Below, piece after piece: positions 16,489 to 24,449 of a stretch of 51,737 nt of DNA. Both the position numbers and the translations under genes were made by a program. The stretch spans positions 1 to 51,737 of the forward strand of contig NZ_CCRF01000047.1 of assembly GCF_000751775.1 (NCBI RefSeq), read 5' to 3'. Below the pieces are notes generated by a model. The model was given only the letters and a program-made list of their open reading frames with translations, was not told the origin of the DNA and did no database searches. The stretch is from Caldibacillus thermoamylovorans (GTDB lineage Bacteria; Bacillota; Bacilli; Bacillales; Caldibacillaceae). How positions within the stretch are numbered: the first letter of the stretch is position 1; each line of letters starts with the position of its first letter.

Positions 16489-17289
16489 ATGATGATTAAA
16501 GCAATTTTCTTTGATTTAGATGACACGCTTTTATGGGATCAAAAAAGTGTGCAAAAAGCATTCTTGGCCACATGCAAAATAGCTCAGGAACGTTACGGGA
16601 TTGACCCGAGTAAACTGGAGGATGAAGTTCGGCAGGCTGCCAGAACATTGTATCTATCTTATGAAACATATCCGTTCACCCAAATGATCGGCATTAATCC
16701 TTTTGAAGGGTTATGGGGTGAATTTTGCGATAAAAATGACCAATTCAAAGCGTTACATGATATCGTCCCAACGTATCGAAAAGATGCATGGACACAAGGG
16801 TTAAAAGCACTTGGTATTGATGACCCTGATTTCGGCTCTGAATTAGGAGAGACTTTTCCTAAAGAGCGAAGAAAAGTCCCGATTGTTTATGAAGATACGT
16901 TTCCTGTACTGGAACAATTAACGAAGGATTATCGTTTACTTTTATTGACAAACGGTTCACCGGATTTGCAAACGACAAAATTATCCTTGACTCCTGAACT
17001 ACCCCCGTATTTTGAACATATTGTCATCTCCGGTAATTACGGGAAAGGAAAACCGGATCCGGGAATTTTTCAATATGCTTTATCTTTAATGTCCTTAGAG
17101 GCAGACGAGGTTCTAATGGTCGGGGATAATTTAAATACCGATATTTTAGGGGCAAATCGTACAAAGATTAAATCTGTTTGGGTGAATCGCCATCAAAAAA
17201 GAAGAACGGACATCACACCGACGTTTGAAACACAAAATTTAACCGAGCTATTCTCCATCCTAGAGAAAGTAAATGTGAAAAACAGCTAA
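16489..17289 (+). CDS. HAD-family hydrolase (YsaA-like)
   Basis: A 266-residue haloacid-dehalogenase-superfamily phosphatase. Motif I with the nucleophile is FFDLDDTLL; motif II is [11 protein letters not shown]; the Lys of motif III is in [11 protein letters not shown]; motif IV is [16 protein letters not shown] helical cap of about 100 residues lies between motifs I and II, which is class C1. Length and arrangement fit Bacillus YsaA and related nucleotidase-like or sugar phosphatases; the substrate cannot be inferred. The start could be either of two consecutive ATG codons, 16489 or 16492, and the ribosome binding site (GTAGGG) is weak. Monocistronic. Confidence 0.9.
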   Translation: MMIKAIFFDLDDTLLWDQKSVQKAFLATCKIAQERYGIDPSKLEDEVRQAARTLYLSYETYPFTQMIGINPFEGLWGEFCDKNDQFKALHDIVPTYRKDAWTQGLKALGIDDPDFGSELGETFPKERRKVPIVYEDTFPVLEQLTKDYRLLLLTNGSPDLQTTKLSLTPELPPYFEHIVISGNYGKGKPDPGIFQYALSLMSLEADEVLMVGDNLNTDILGANRTKIKSVWVNRHQKRRTDITPTFETQNLTELFSILEKVNVKNS

Positions 17290-17380
17290 ATCATATACAT
17301 TTGTAGCACGTTTTGCCACGTATCATTTCTGTATCGATGAGGAAAATAAAGAAAGAAATAAACATGAGGAGATGAATCAA

Positions 17381-17560
17381 ATGGCAAAACGGAAAGCAGA
17401 GAGAAATGCTGTTGAAAAATACACAAAAACGCCACATAAAAATAACCGAGAAACTGATTTTACAGCCGAGTTTGCCGGTGAGGAAAACCCGATGAAAGGG
17501 GCAAACAGAAATTCACAAAAGGGAAGAGCGGGAAAGCATAATGAAAGACCAATCGAATAA
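17381..17560 (+). CDS. Small basic protein, possible spore protein
   Basis: This 59-residue, very hydrophilic protein begins MAKRKAERNAVEKYTKTPHK and contains FTAEFAGEENPMKG and a basic C-terminus. Its size, composition and EF-A rich middle recall minor small acid-soluble spore proteins such as SspO, but I cannot assign it to one. ATG 17381 lies nine bases after GAGGAG; an ATG at 17372 in the same frame directly abuts that site. It overlaps the start of another small frame at 17541, suggesting a two-gene unit. Confidence 0.6.
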   Translation: MAKRKAERNAVEKYTKTPHKNNRETDFTAEFAGEENPMKGANRNSQKGRAGKHNERPIE

Positions 17561-17702
17561 AACGAACAAGGATCTCAAGGGCCGGGTTGAATTTGGCATT
17601 GAATTTGGAAATGTGAATGCAGGAAAGGAATTGGAAACACTCATAATGAATCAAAAAGAACAGAAGCATAAAAAGAAAGATTCCTCTAAAAAAGAACGTT
17701 AA
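17541..17702 (+). CDS. Small Lys/Glu-rich protein, unknown
   Basis: A 53-residue frame beginning MKDQSNKTNKDLKGRVEFGI and ending in a Lys-rich tail. Its start overlaps the end of the preceding small gene by 20 bases, with a weak GGGAAAG site, and its stop overlaps the converging lipoprotein gene tail to tail by three bases. The repeated VEFGIEFGNVNAG stretch looks like real protein. No family recognised. Confidence 0.45.
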   Translation: MKDQSNKTNKDLKGRVEFGIEFGNVNAGKELETLIMNQKEQKHKKKDSSKKER

Positions 17703-18316
17703 TCATTTGTTTGCACTGAAATGAAGTCAAAGAGTGGCACAGGTCCACTCTTTGAAAAACCAGTTTTAAAAGTTATTTCGTAAAAATAGTCATTCAGCAT
17801 CTGGTTAAAATCCTCCGTAACATTTTGGTCGCCACGCTTCAGTCTTCTGGAGAATTCACTCATTTGCTGAATAAAATGTGGATTTTCAGAAATATATACA
17901 TGGTCAATTTGTGGATGATTCTTTTTTACTTGATCGGTTATTTGATTTTTCATCTTGGACGTCAGTTTTTGCCTTTGTTGCAGAACCACCGCCACATAAG
18001 CATTATTGTTGCTAATAATGACATTTGTATCGATGACTTCCTTCATGGCTAAAAGGTTGTTTTTTGTGTCCGTATCGGTAAAAATCGTTGGTTGACGAGC
18101 TTCATTTTTTTGTTCGTTTGTACCTGGATTTTTACTGTTTATGAAATTTTGCCCTTTCGATTGAGAAACATTAGATGTCCTCCATGGATGATCAGAAGTG
18201 TCTGTTACGGTCAAATTGCGATGATCATTAGATTGATTTTTATCATAATACGTACACCCGGACAATAGAAGAAAAACCGAGAGAATTGAGCAAGAGATAA
18301 CGATTATTTGTTTCAA
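17699..18316 (-). CDS. YhcN/YlaJ family sporulation lipoprotein
   Basis: A 205-residue membrane lipoprotein. From TTG 18316 it begins MKQIIVISCSILSVFLLLSG with a Cys at position 21, a clear lipobox. A polar Ser/Asn-rich linker follows to about residue 85. The conserved YhcN/YlaJ domain covers the rest: VIDTNVIISNNNAYVAVVL, IDHVYISENPHFIQQM. Members are made in the mother cell or forespore and located in the inner spore membrane; their exact role is uncertain. The TTG start has a GGGGGG site at suitable spacing, better than a TTG at 18340. A 10-bp inverted repeat (17728-17754) lies inside its last codons. Confidence 0.85.
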   Translation of the reverse strand: MKQIIVISCSILSVFLLLSGCTYYDKNQSNDHRNLTVTDTSDHPWRTSNVSQSKGQNFINSKNPGTNEQKNEARQPTIFTDTDTKNNLLAMKEVIDTNVIISNNNAYVAVVLQQRQKLTSKMKNQITDQVKKNHPQIDHVYISENPHFIQQMSEFSRRLKRGDQNVTEDFNQMLNDYFYEITFKTGFSKSGPVPLFDFISVQTND

Positions 18317-18406
18317 AATGGACCCCCCAAAGGATTGCAAATTGTTGTATTCCTATTTTTTGCACTAAGAAAATTTTTTATGCAATCGTTAAGAGGGGAC
18401 CTTGAT

Positions 18407-19207
18407 TCAGACAATTGTATTCATGATCAGTAAGCCGACTGTTAAGAAAATCATAATGACTAAACTTAACGTATCAGCCCATTTCCAACGCAGTTTCCGA
18501 AATGAGGAGCGTCTAGCGTTTGGTTGATAACCACGAACTTCCATAACATTTGCGACTTCTTCCGCCCGGTTTAGTGAACTCACAAATAATGGTAAAAAGA
18601 TTGGTACGAGAGTTTTCATTTGTTGGAATAAAGAACCTTTGCCGAATTCTGTCCCTCTTGCTTTTTGTGCATCCATGATTTTTTGTGTTTCATCTAATAA
18701 GTTTGGAATAAAGCGCAAAGCAATGGACAGCATAATGGATATTTCTTCAACAGGTATTTTAAAAATCCGAAGTGGCTTGAGAAGAAAATGAATGGCTTCG
18801 GTTAAGTCAATCGGTTTTGTTGTCAGTGTAATAACCGTAGAGATAAAAATGATCATGACAAAACGGAAAAAGATATAAATACCGCTCACTATCCCAAATT
18901 GAGATATGGTTACCGGACCCCATTCGAAGTAAATTTCTCCCCCGGCTGTAAATAATACTTGTAAGCAGACGGTAAATAAAATCAACCAAATTAAAGGTCG
19001 TACGCCACGTATGTAGGTTTTGAAATGGACACCGGATAAATGCATGACCCAAAAGGTAAACGACCATAGAAGAATATAGGCCGGCCAATCCTCGGCAAAA
19101 AACAAAATAAAAATAAAATAAAAACCGGCGATTAATTTTGCTCGAGCATCAAGTATATGGAGTAAAGAAGTACCGGGAAGATAACGACCGATGATTAATT
19201 TATTCAT
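18407..19207 (-). CDS. ecfT: Energy-coupling factor transmembrane component EcfT (FmnA-like by context)
   Basis: A 266-residue membrane protein of the EcfT family, with five or so transmembrane helices. The two coupling-helix Ala-Arg-Gly motifs are represented by AQKARGTEFGKG and by VMEVRGYQPNARR. EcfT connects the ATPase pair to a substrate-binding S component. The start ATG overlaps the ecfA2 stop as ATGA, indicating translational coupling, and a GAGGTGGG site precedes it. In Listeria a locus-specific EcfT paralogue (FmnA) works with the flavin system to move FAD out of the cell; the position here, with dmkA and next to apbE, argues for the same job. No S component such as RibU is in the window. 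Confidence 0.92.
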   Translation of the reverse strand: MNKLIIGRYLPGTSLLHILDARAKLIAGFYFIFILFFAEDWPAYILLWSFTFWVMHLSGVHFKTYIRGVRPLIWLILFTVCLQVLFTAGGEIYFEWGPVTISQFGIVSGIYIFFRFVMIIFISTVITLTTKPIDLTEAIHFLLKPLRIFKIPVEEISIMLSIALRFIPNLLDETQKIMDAQKARGTEFGKGSLFQQMKTLVPIFLPLFVSSLNRAEEVANVMEVRGYQPNARRSSFRKLRWKWADTLSLVIMIFLTVGLLIMNTIV

Positions 19208-20067
19208 GCAAGTCCCACCTCGATTAAGCAGTCTGCAAGTTCCTCCACTGTCAGACAAATTTTTGGCAAGGATACACCGGTTTTTTCTTCAATGAGTAAT
19301 TGAAATCTTCTTGCTTCCGGAATATCAAGGTTCCAAGATTGGATTTGATTAAGATCAGCAAAAAAAGTTCGCACATCATCATGAAAGACGATTTTTCCTT
19401 TTTCCATAACAATTACATCATCAGCGAATTTAGCTACATCATCCATTTCATGTGTGACCATCATTGTTGTCAGTTTATTGTTTTTATTCCAAGAAGCAAT
19501 TAGCGAAAGGATTTCTTGTTTTCCAATAGGGTCAAGTCCTGCTCCGGGTTCATCTAAAATTAAAATATCCGGTTTCATCGCTAAGATCCCCGCAATGGCG
19601 ACCCGTCTTTTTTGGCCGCCGGATAATGAGAAGGGGGATTTCGGTAAAAAGGAGGCATCCAGGCCTACCTGGTAAATGGCTGTTTTTGCCATTTCTTTCG
19701 CTTCACTAAGCCCCACACCAAAATTCAAAGGACCAAAACAAATATCTTTTTCCACGGTCTCTGCAAATAACTGGGATTCAGGAAATTGGAATACCATGCC
19801 TATACGTTTTCGTACTTCTTTTAAAGAAGTAGGATCGTTATTTGAAGAAACAGAGTATTTGCCGATTTTTACCTCACCTTGTTTCGGGCGTATTAAGCCA
19901 TTCATTACTTTTAGTAAACTTGATTTTCCGGCTCCGGTTTGGCCGACAATAGCGGTAAAGGATGAAGGTTTTACGAATAAATTTACATCATCTAAAACAT
20001 TTTTTGTTCGAATCGGACCTAATTGGTAATCTGCGGATACATTGCTATATCTTATTTCCATAGCCAT
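19204..20067 (-). CDS. ecfA2: ECF transporter ATPase EcfA2
   Basis: A 287-residue ABC-type ATPase, the second of the pair energising an ECF transporter. It has Walker A GQTGAGKSS, Q-loop FQFPESQLF, signature LSGGQKRR and Walker B ILILDEPGAGLDP, with the H-loop MVTHEMDD. The C-terminal extension is typical of EcfA subunits. It overlaps ecfA1 by 16 bases and ecfT by four, so the three are co-translated. The usual Bacillus ECF set lies among ribosomal protein genes; this locus is therefore probably an extra set, though that cannot be checked here. Confidence 0.94.
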   Translation of the reverse strand: MAMEIRYSNVSADYQLGPIRTKNVLDDVNLFVKPSSFTAIVGQTGAGKSSLLKVMNGLIRPKQGEVKIGKYSVSSNNDPTSLKEVRKRIGMVFQFPESQLFAETVEKDICFGPLNFGVGLSEAKEMAKTAIYQVGLDASFLPKSPFSLSGGQKRRVAIAGILAMKPDILILDEPGAGLDPIGKQEILSLIASWNKNNKLTTMMVTHEMDDVAKFADDVIVMEKGKIVFHDDVRTFFADLNQIQSWNLDIPEARRFQLLIEEKTGVSLPKICLTVEELADCLIEVGLA

Positions 20068-20876
20068 TCTACCATCTCTTCTTCACTCATATACGTATTT
20101 GGCACGTTTCTTCCTTTCATTTGTAAAATTCGTCTTAGTTTTTCGGTAAAGGGGGCTTCAAAATCAAGTTCTTTACTGAAAACTTCTTTCGGTGTGCCAA
20201 TGGAACTGATTGTTCCGTTTTTTAACACAATAATGCGGTCACTGGATGCAGCTTCATTCATATCATGTGTAATGGAAATAATAGTCAGTTGATGCCGAGA
20301 TTTTAATTTTTGTAGCGTTTTTAATAAATCTTTTCGACTTTTCGGGTCTAACATAACAAAGGCTTCGTCCAATAATAATATTTCCGGTTGTAAAGCTAGT
20401 AAACCGGCAATTGCCACTCGCTGCTTCTGTCCGCCGGATAACCGGGTCGGATCAGCGTGACGATAATCATACATATCAACCATATGAAGTGCTTCATAAA
20501 CTCGCATCTTCATCTGTTCATAAGGCATATTCAAATTTTCTAAGCCAAATGCCACATCGTCTTCAACGGTCGAACCGATAAATTGATTATCCGGATTTTG
20601 GAAGACAATACCCATTCGCTTTCTTATTTCCCATTTCGTCTCTTCATTTAACTCATAACCGGCGATTGTTACAGAACCAAATTGCGGTTTGTACAACCCT
20701 AATAAAATACCGGCTAATGTTGATTTCCCGGAACCATTGTTGCCGATAATGGCGACCCACTCACCTTTTTGGACGGAAAAGTTAATGGAAGATAAGGTTT
20801 CAGTCGAACTACGTAAATCATAACGAAAAGATACATCTTTTACTTCAATGATTGGGTTTGTTGAATCAAGTACCAT
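20052..20876 (-). CDS. ecfA1: ECF transporter ATPase EcfA1
   Basis: A 274-residue ATPase with Walker A GNNGSGKST, Q-loop FQNPDNQF, signature LSGGQKQR, Walker B ILLLDEAFVMLDP and H-loop SITHDMNEA. The FQNPDNQF and LDEAF variants mark EcfA1 rather than EcfA2. The start ATG at 20876 lies six bases after GAGGTG, 12 bases behind the dmkA stop, so the order of translation is dmkA, ecfA1, ecfA2, ecfT. It hydrolyses ATP on the cytosolic face to drive flavin or other vitamin transport. Confidence 0.94.
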   Translation of the reverse strand: MVLDSTNPIIEVKDVSFRYDLRSSTETLSSINFSVQKGEWVAIIGNNGSGKSTLAGILLGLYKPQFGSVTIAGYELNEETKWEIRKRMGIVFQNPDNQFIGSTVEDDVAFGLENLNMPYEQMKMRVYEALHMVDMYDYRHADPTRLSGGQKQRVAIAGLLALQPEILLLDEAFVMLDPKSRKDLLKTLQKLKSRHQLTIISITHDMNEAASSDRIIVLKNGTISSIGTPKEVFSKELDFEAPFTEKLRRILQMKGRNVPNTYMSEEEMVEWLWK

Positions 20877-20888
20877 GAACAGCACCTC

Positions 20889-21827
20889 TTATATGAAAAC
20901 AGCTAAACAAAGGATTGCGGAAATGACCCCGTTAATAATGACCAAATTTTTTACGGAAATGACAAACGTCTCGGATTTTATTTGTTTCTTATTAAATAAT
21001 TTCACGTGTTTATAGACAGGGATACTTGCTAAAAGGGCAAGCAACATAATTTTTGGCAATAAATGTAACGCAACAGCTGCCAAAATTGCAAAAAAGGCAA
21101 TGAGATATAAAGCATTAAATAACCAGATGGCGTATTTTTTCCCAATGTAATAGGGGAGGGTAAACCGATTATTTTTAATATCCTCCTCCAGATCACAAAT
21201 GTTGTTGGCCAACATGATATTGGCAATGGTGGCTACACATGGAATAGAAACAAGAACAATTTCTAATATTAGCAGAAGATCGGCTCGGAAACTAATCATT
21301 CTGCCTTTCCAAACAAGATTGGCGATATTTTGATCAAAAGCATTTACATAGACAGTAAGAAACAGAATTCCAAATCCCATTGTTACCCCGGAAAAAATTT
21401 CTCCAAGAGGCATTCGTGAAATAGGAATCGGACCAAACGTATATAAAATACCGATCGCAAAACAAACCATGCCGATAACTAATACGAGAATATCCGTTTT
21501 AAAAACAAGCCAAATGCCGAGACAGGTTGCTGTTGTCAATAAGCAAAGTATTGTAGTTACGACAAGCCATTCCGGAATATTCTCTTGACCGATAATATTC
21601 TTTTGTTTTCTGTATTGTTCATTTGTTGCTTTTCTGTAATCCATATAATTATTTATTGCTGTTGTTGTCAAATCAAATAAAAACATGGAAAAAAAGAAAA
21701 TCAATGTATTGATCGGTCTAAATGTACCATAACGATAAAAAACGAATAACGATCCTACTAAAAAAGGGAAAAGGCTGGCCAATTTTGTTTGAATTTCAAC
21801 TAGTTTTAAAAATGCACGTAAAGACAT
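20889..21827 (-). CDS. dmkA: UbiA-family polyprenyltransferase DmkA (MenA-like)
   Basis: A 312-residue integral membrane prenyltransferase with about eight helices. The first Asp-rich motif is the variant NNYMDYRKATNE and the second is DLEEDIKNNRFTLPYYIG, both needed for Mg2+ and the prenyl diphosphate. It joins a polyprenyl chain to 1,4-dihydroxy-2-naphthoate, giving a demethylmenaquinone. In the Listeria extracellular electron transfer locus such a second MenA paralogue makes a quinone separate from the respiratory pool. Start ATG 21827 has an AAGGGG site. It is the first gene of the minus-strand unit with the ECF genes. A housekeeping menA is expected elsewhere in the genome. Confidence 0.9.
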   Translation of the reverse strand: MSLRAFLKLVEIQTKLASLFPFLVGSLFVFYRYGTFRPINTLIFFFSMFLFDLTTTAINNYMDYRKATNEQYRKQKNIIGQENIPEWLVVTTILCLLTTATCLGIWLVFKTDILVLVIGMVCFAIGILYTFGPIPISRMPLGEIFSGVTMGFGILFLTVYVNAFDQNIANLVWKGRMISFRADLLLILEIVLVSIPCVATIANIMLANNICDLEEDIKNNRFTLPYYIGKKYAIWLFNALYLIAFFAILAAVALHLLPKIMLLALLASIPVYKHVKLFNKKQIKSETFVISVKNLVIINGVISAILCLAVFI

Positions 21828-21870
21828 TATAAACGCCCCTTCACGGATCAAAGGATTTTGAGTTTGTTTT

Positions 21871-21976
21871 AGCTAATAGGAAAGTATAAATTTTTCAATT
21901 TCTACTTTCCTAACGTATAAGTGCTCTTGCGGCTCTGCTCTCACCTAAAGGCTCGGCAATCGCCGAGTTTTCTTTA
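21871..21976 (+). repeat. Dispersed repeat R1, copy 1
   Basis: It begins with hairpin TAGGAAAGTA/TACTTTCCTA and ends with CTCGGC/GCCGAG around AATC followed by TTTTCTTT, a terminator-like end on the plus strand. Nearly identical to the copy at 27473. It separates apbE from dmkA. Confidence 0.9.
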
Positions 21977-22048
21977 TTTTTCAGTTCTGTCCCACCATAA
22001 CGGCGAGCCAAGACTCCACCTCAAGATTTTGAGATTACAAAGAAGATA

Positions 22049-22131
22049 GGTGGGATGCTTGCCGCACACGATTGGATCAACGAACGATTAGCGGGGATGA
22101 AAAAATCCCACTTATGGATGTTTCACTGTGA
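22049..22131. repeat. Dispersed repeat R2, copy 2
   Basis: GGTGGGAT and ATCCCAC form the outer stem, followed by TTATGGATGTTTCACTGTGA. The tail overlaps the end of apbE, so the last residues of that protein (TVKHP) are encoded within the repeat. Confidence 0.6.
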
Positions 22132-23185
22132 ATTCTTTATTAGTAAGCTTAAATTTATTTTTAAGTTTGCTTGTCAAATATACATCTTTATTATGTGTAA
22201 TGAAAATAGCATCTACACCGATTTTCTCGGCATAGGCAAGTCCATCTTTTACTCCTTTTGAAAAGAGGAGAGTCGAGAGTGCGTCACCGTCCGTTGATTC
22301 ATCTGTAATCACAGATACACCGGCAATATCATTTTTGAAAGGATACCCGTCTTGCGGATTTAATAAATGATGGTAAATTTCACCATTAACTTCTAAATAC
22401 CGTTCATAAATGCCGGATGTAACAATTGATTTATTCGCTTCTTGAATGCTCCCGATAATTTGACCACGAGGAGAGAAGGGATCTTGAATGCCGACGGTCC
22501 ATTTGTTTCCACTGGCATTTTTTCCTAATACATAAACATTCCCACCTAAATCAATGATGGCGGAAGTAACACCATGGTCTACCAACACATCACGGACTTT
22601 ATCGGTAATAAATCCTTTTGCAATGCCGCCTAAATCAATTTCCATTCCTTTATTTTGTAAATAGACAGTTTGCTTGTCGTCATTTAATTCAACGAAACGA
22701 TAATCAATCAGTGGAAGGACGTTATTAATTTCTTCTTGTGTTGGTTTTCTTGCATCAGGAAAACCAATATGCCAAAGAGAACTGAGGGGACCAATTGTAA
22801 TATCAAAAGAACCATTCGCACGATCACTATAAGTTTTTCCGGCTGTAATTAACGTAAAAATATCCTCCGATACTTCAACAGGGCTTATTCCGGCATTTTG
22901 ATTGATTTTATCAACTTCAGATTTTGCTTCCCCATCATTGACAGTAATTTCATCAGCTAATTTTTGAATCTTTTTAAATACCGGATCCAGCACATCTTCT
23001 TTATTTTTATCATAAATTTTTACAGTAACAACTGTCCCCATTAAAAATTCAGTTCGGCTTGCCGGGTTGGTCGTCGTCTGTGAATGGTTTTCATCAGCAG
23101 TTTCATTTTTTGATTGACCGCAGCCGGTGAACAAAAAGGTAAATAAAATCAATAGGATAAGTCCGGTTTTTTTCAAATAATTCAT
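22112..23185 (-). CDS. fmnB: FAD:protein FMN transferase, ApbE/FmnB lipoprotein
   Basis: ApbE enzymes transfer FMN from FAD to a Thr of target proteins outside the membrane. This 357-residue copy is a lipoprotein (lipobox LFTGC, Cys22) and so acts on the outer face. Characteristic blocks are RTEFLMGTVVTVKIYD, NGSFDITIGPLSSLW, EIDLGGIAKGFITDKV, VTSGIYERYLEVNG with HHLLNPQDGYP, and the Mg2+ site STDGDALSTLLF. The two FMN-binding lipoproteins nearby carry its recognition sequence and are obvious substrates. The start follows GGAAGGGGATG. Upstream pplA, on the same strand, ends 92 bases away across a hairpin that may reduce read-through. Confidence 0.95.
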   Translation of the reverse strand: MNYLKKTGLILLILFTFLFTGCGQSKNETADENHSQTTTNPASRTEFLMGTVVTVKIYDKNKEDVLDPVFKKIQKLADEITVNDGEAKSEVDKINQNAGISPVEVSEDIFTLITAGKTYSDRANGSFDITIGPLSSLWHIGFPDARKPTQEEINNVLPLIDYRFVELNDDKQTVYLQNKGMEIDLGGIAKGFITDKVRDVLVDHGVTSAIIDLGGNVYVLGKNASGNKWTVGIQDPFSPRGQIIGSIQEANKSIVTSGIYERYLEVNGEIYHHLLNPQDGYPFKNDIAGVSVITDESTDGDALSTLLFSKGVKDGLAYAEKIGVDAIFITHNKDVYLTSKLKNKFKLTNKEFTVKHP

Positions 23186-23212
23186 CCCCTTCCTGGAACG
23201 TTTGTACTGAAA

Positions 23213-23243
23213 AAAAGACTTTAGAGAAGTCTCTAAAGTCTTT
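23213..23243 (-). terminator. Hairpin between pplA and fmnB
   Basis: AAAGACTTTAGAG and CTCTAAAGTCTTT form a 13-bp stem over a short loop; a T run flanks the plus-strand side, and on the minus strand TTTTTTTC follows. Likely a terminator or attenuator that lets pplA be expressed more than fmnB. Confidence 0.75.
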
Positions 23244-23277
23244 TAACTTGTCTATGGAAGTTGATACGTAATACTTA

Positions 23278-24192
23278 TTATTCTTCCTCAAAAACAAAAT
23301 TATCAACTTCAATAGGAGTAGTATCTCCTTTTTGTGCAGCATTTATTAATTGAGCAGCATACATTTTAAATGCATGACTGGAATGTGTTGCCCCACTAAC
23401 AACTTCAACATCAGCAGCACTTTGCTTATCAATTAACGATTGACTTAATGCCGGAATGTATTCTTGTGGACCTGTACCTGATTTTTCAGTCATTGTTTTT
23501 TCATAATCTTCATCTTCGGTTTTTAATTTTCCATCTTTATTTAAGAAGTTATAATCAACTGCAGTAATTTTTCCACCGGATACGGTCATTTTAATGTATG
23601 TTTTCCAACCGGTTGAACCAAGATTTTTTTCAGAAAGGCTATATTCACCATCTTTTAAAGTTCCTTGGGCATCAATTTCAATCGGCGTTGTGTCACCTTT
23701 TTGAGCTGCTTGAATTAATTGTTGTGCATAGTTAATAAAGTTTTCCGATGAATGGGTAGCACCGCTGACAACTTCTACTTGAGCAGCATCTTGTGTACTT
23801 ACTAATTGTTTATTCAGTTCAGGTATATACTCAGCAGGACCGACACCGGATTTCGCTTTCATTGCTTCTTCATATTCTTTGTCTTCCGATTTCAACTTGC
23901 CGTCTTTGTTCACGTAATTATATTTAGATTCGGTAATTTTGCCGTCTTTCACCGTAATCTCAAAAGTCGTTTTCCATCCTTTATCATCAAAATCTTTTTC
24001 TGTTAACGTGTATGTCCCGTCTTGTAATGGACTCCCGGCAATTATTTTTTTAGCAACTTTCTCCGTTTTAGCAGCATGGTTGCTTTCACTACCGTTATCT
24101 TTAGTTTTTGTACTACTTTCATTAGATCCGCAAGCTGCTAATAGTAATGAAAGTGAAAGAGTGGCTGCAAATATAATTTTGTTGAATTTCAT
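23278..24192 (-). CDS. pplA: FMN-binding extracellular electron transfer lipoprotein PplA, copy 1
   Basis: A 304-residue surface lipoprotein (lipobox LLAAC, Cys21) with two tandem FMN-binding domains at about 55-165 and 175-290. Each ends in VVSGATHSS, the ApbE flavinylation motif, so FMN should be attached to Thr146 and Thr269. Each repeat also has DG-YxLxEKxxxxxGWKT and the acidic DEDYEKxM region. In Listeria PplA passes electrons to extracellular acceptors such as Fe(III) and, in that genus, its signal peptide also gives a pheromone. Divergent from ndh2 across a 257-base gap. It is about two thirds identical by eye to the copy at 29127. Confidence 0.93.
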   Translation of the reverse strand: MKFNKIIFAATLSLSLLLAACGSNESSTKTKDNGSESNHAAKTEKVAKKIIAGSPLQDGTYTLTEKDFDDKGWKTTFEITVKDGKITESKYNYVNKDGKLKSEDKEYEEAMKAKSGVGPAEYIPELNKQLVSTQDAAQVEVVSGATHSSENFINYAQQLIQAAQKGDTTPIEIDAQGTLKDGEYSLSEKNLGSTGWKTYIKMTVSGGKITAVDYNFLNKDGKLKTEDEDYEKTMTEKSGTGPQEYIPALSQSLIDKQSAADVEVVSGATHSSHAFKMYAAQLINAAQKGDTTPIEVDNFVFEEE

Positions 24193-24329
24193 GGACTCTC
24201 ACCTTTTCTATATTGTATTATTTGTGAATGAAATCACAATTACCGAGTTTTATATTAGCATGACGATAACCAGATGTCTATGACAAATTTGTTAATAATA
24301 TCACATTTTAATAACGTGGAGATTATGAA

Positions 24330-24400
24330 AATATAGTGAACAAACTAGACAGATACCATGAAGACATGTAAAATAACAAACTGTGTTCACTTTTTCACAA
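24330..24400. promoter_or_regulatory. Candidate operator between pplA and ndh2
   Basis: AGTGAACA at 24335-24342 and TGTTCACT at 24384-24391 form an 8-bp inverted repeat 41 bases apart, and TTCAC occurs twice within TGTTCACTTTTTCACAA. The region sits between two divergent electron-transfer genes. It does not match a full Rex box. Regulator unknown. Confidence 0.3.
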
Positions 24401-24449
24401 TTTATTTAACTTGATAGATATTTAAATGAAGACATATGGAGGAATCGTA

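Noticed and set aside
17728-17754. Terminator for the small plus-strand genes
   Set aside because: CAAAGAGTGG/CCACTCTTTG is a perfect 10-bp stem but lies inside the lipoprotein coding sequence and has no T run on the plus strand.
24380-24402. Rex redox-sensor operator upstream of ndh2
   Set aside because: Only one half-site (TTCACAA) is present; the other arm is in direct, not inverted, orientation.
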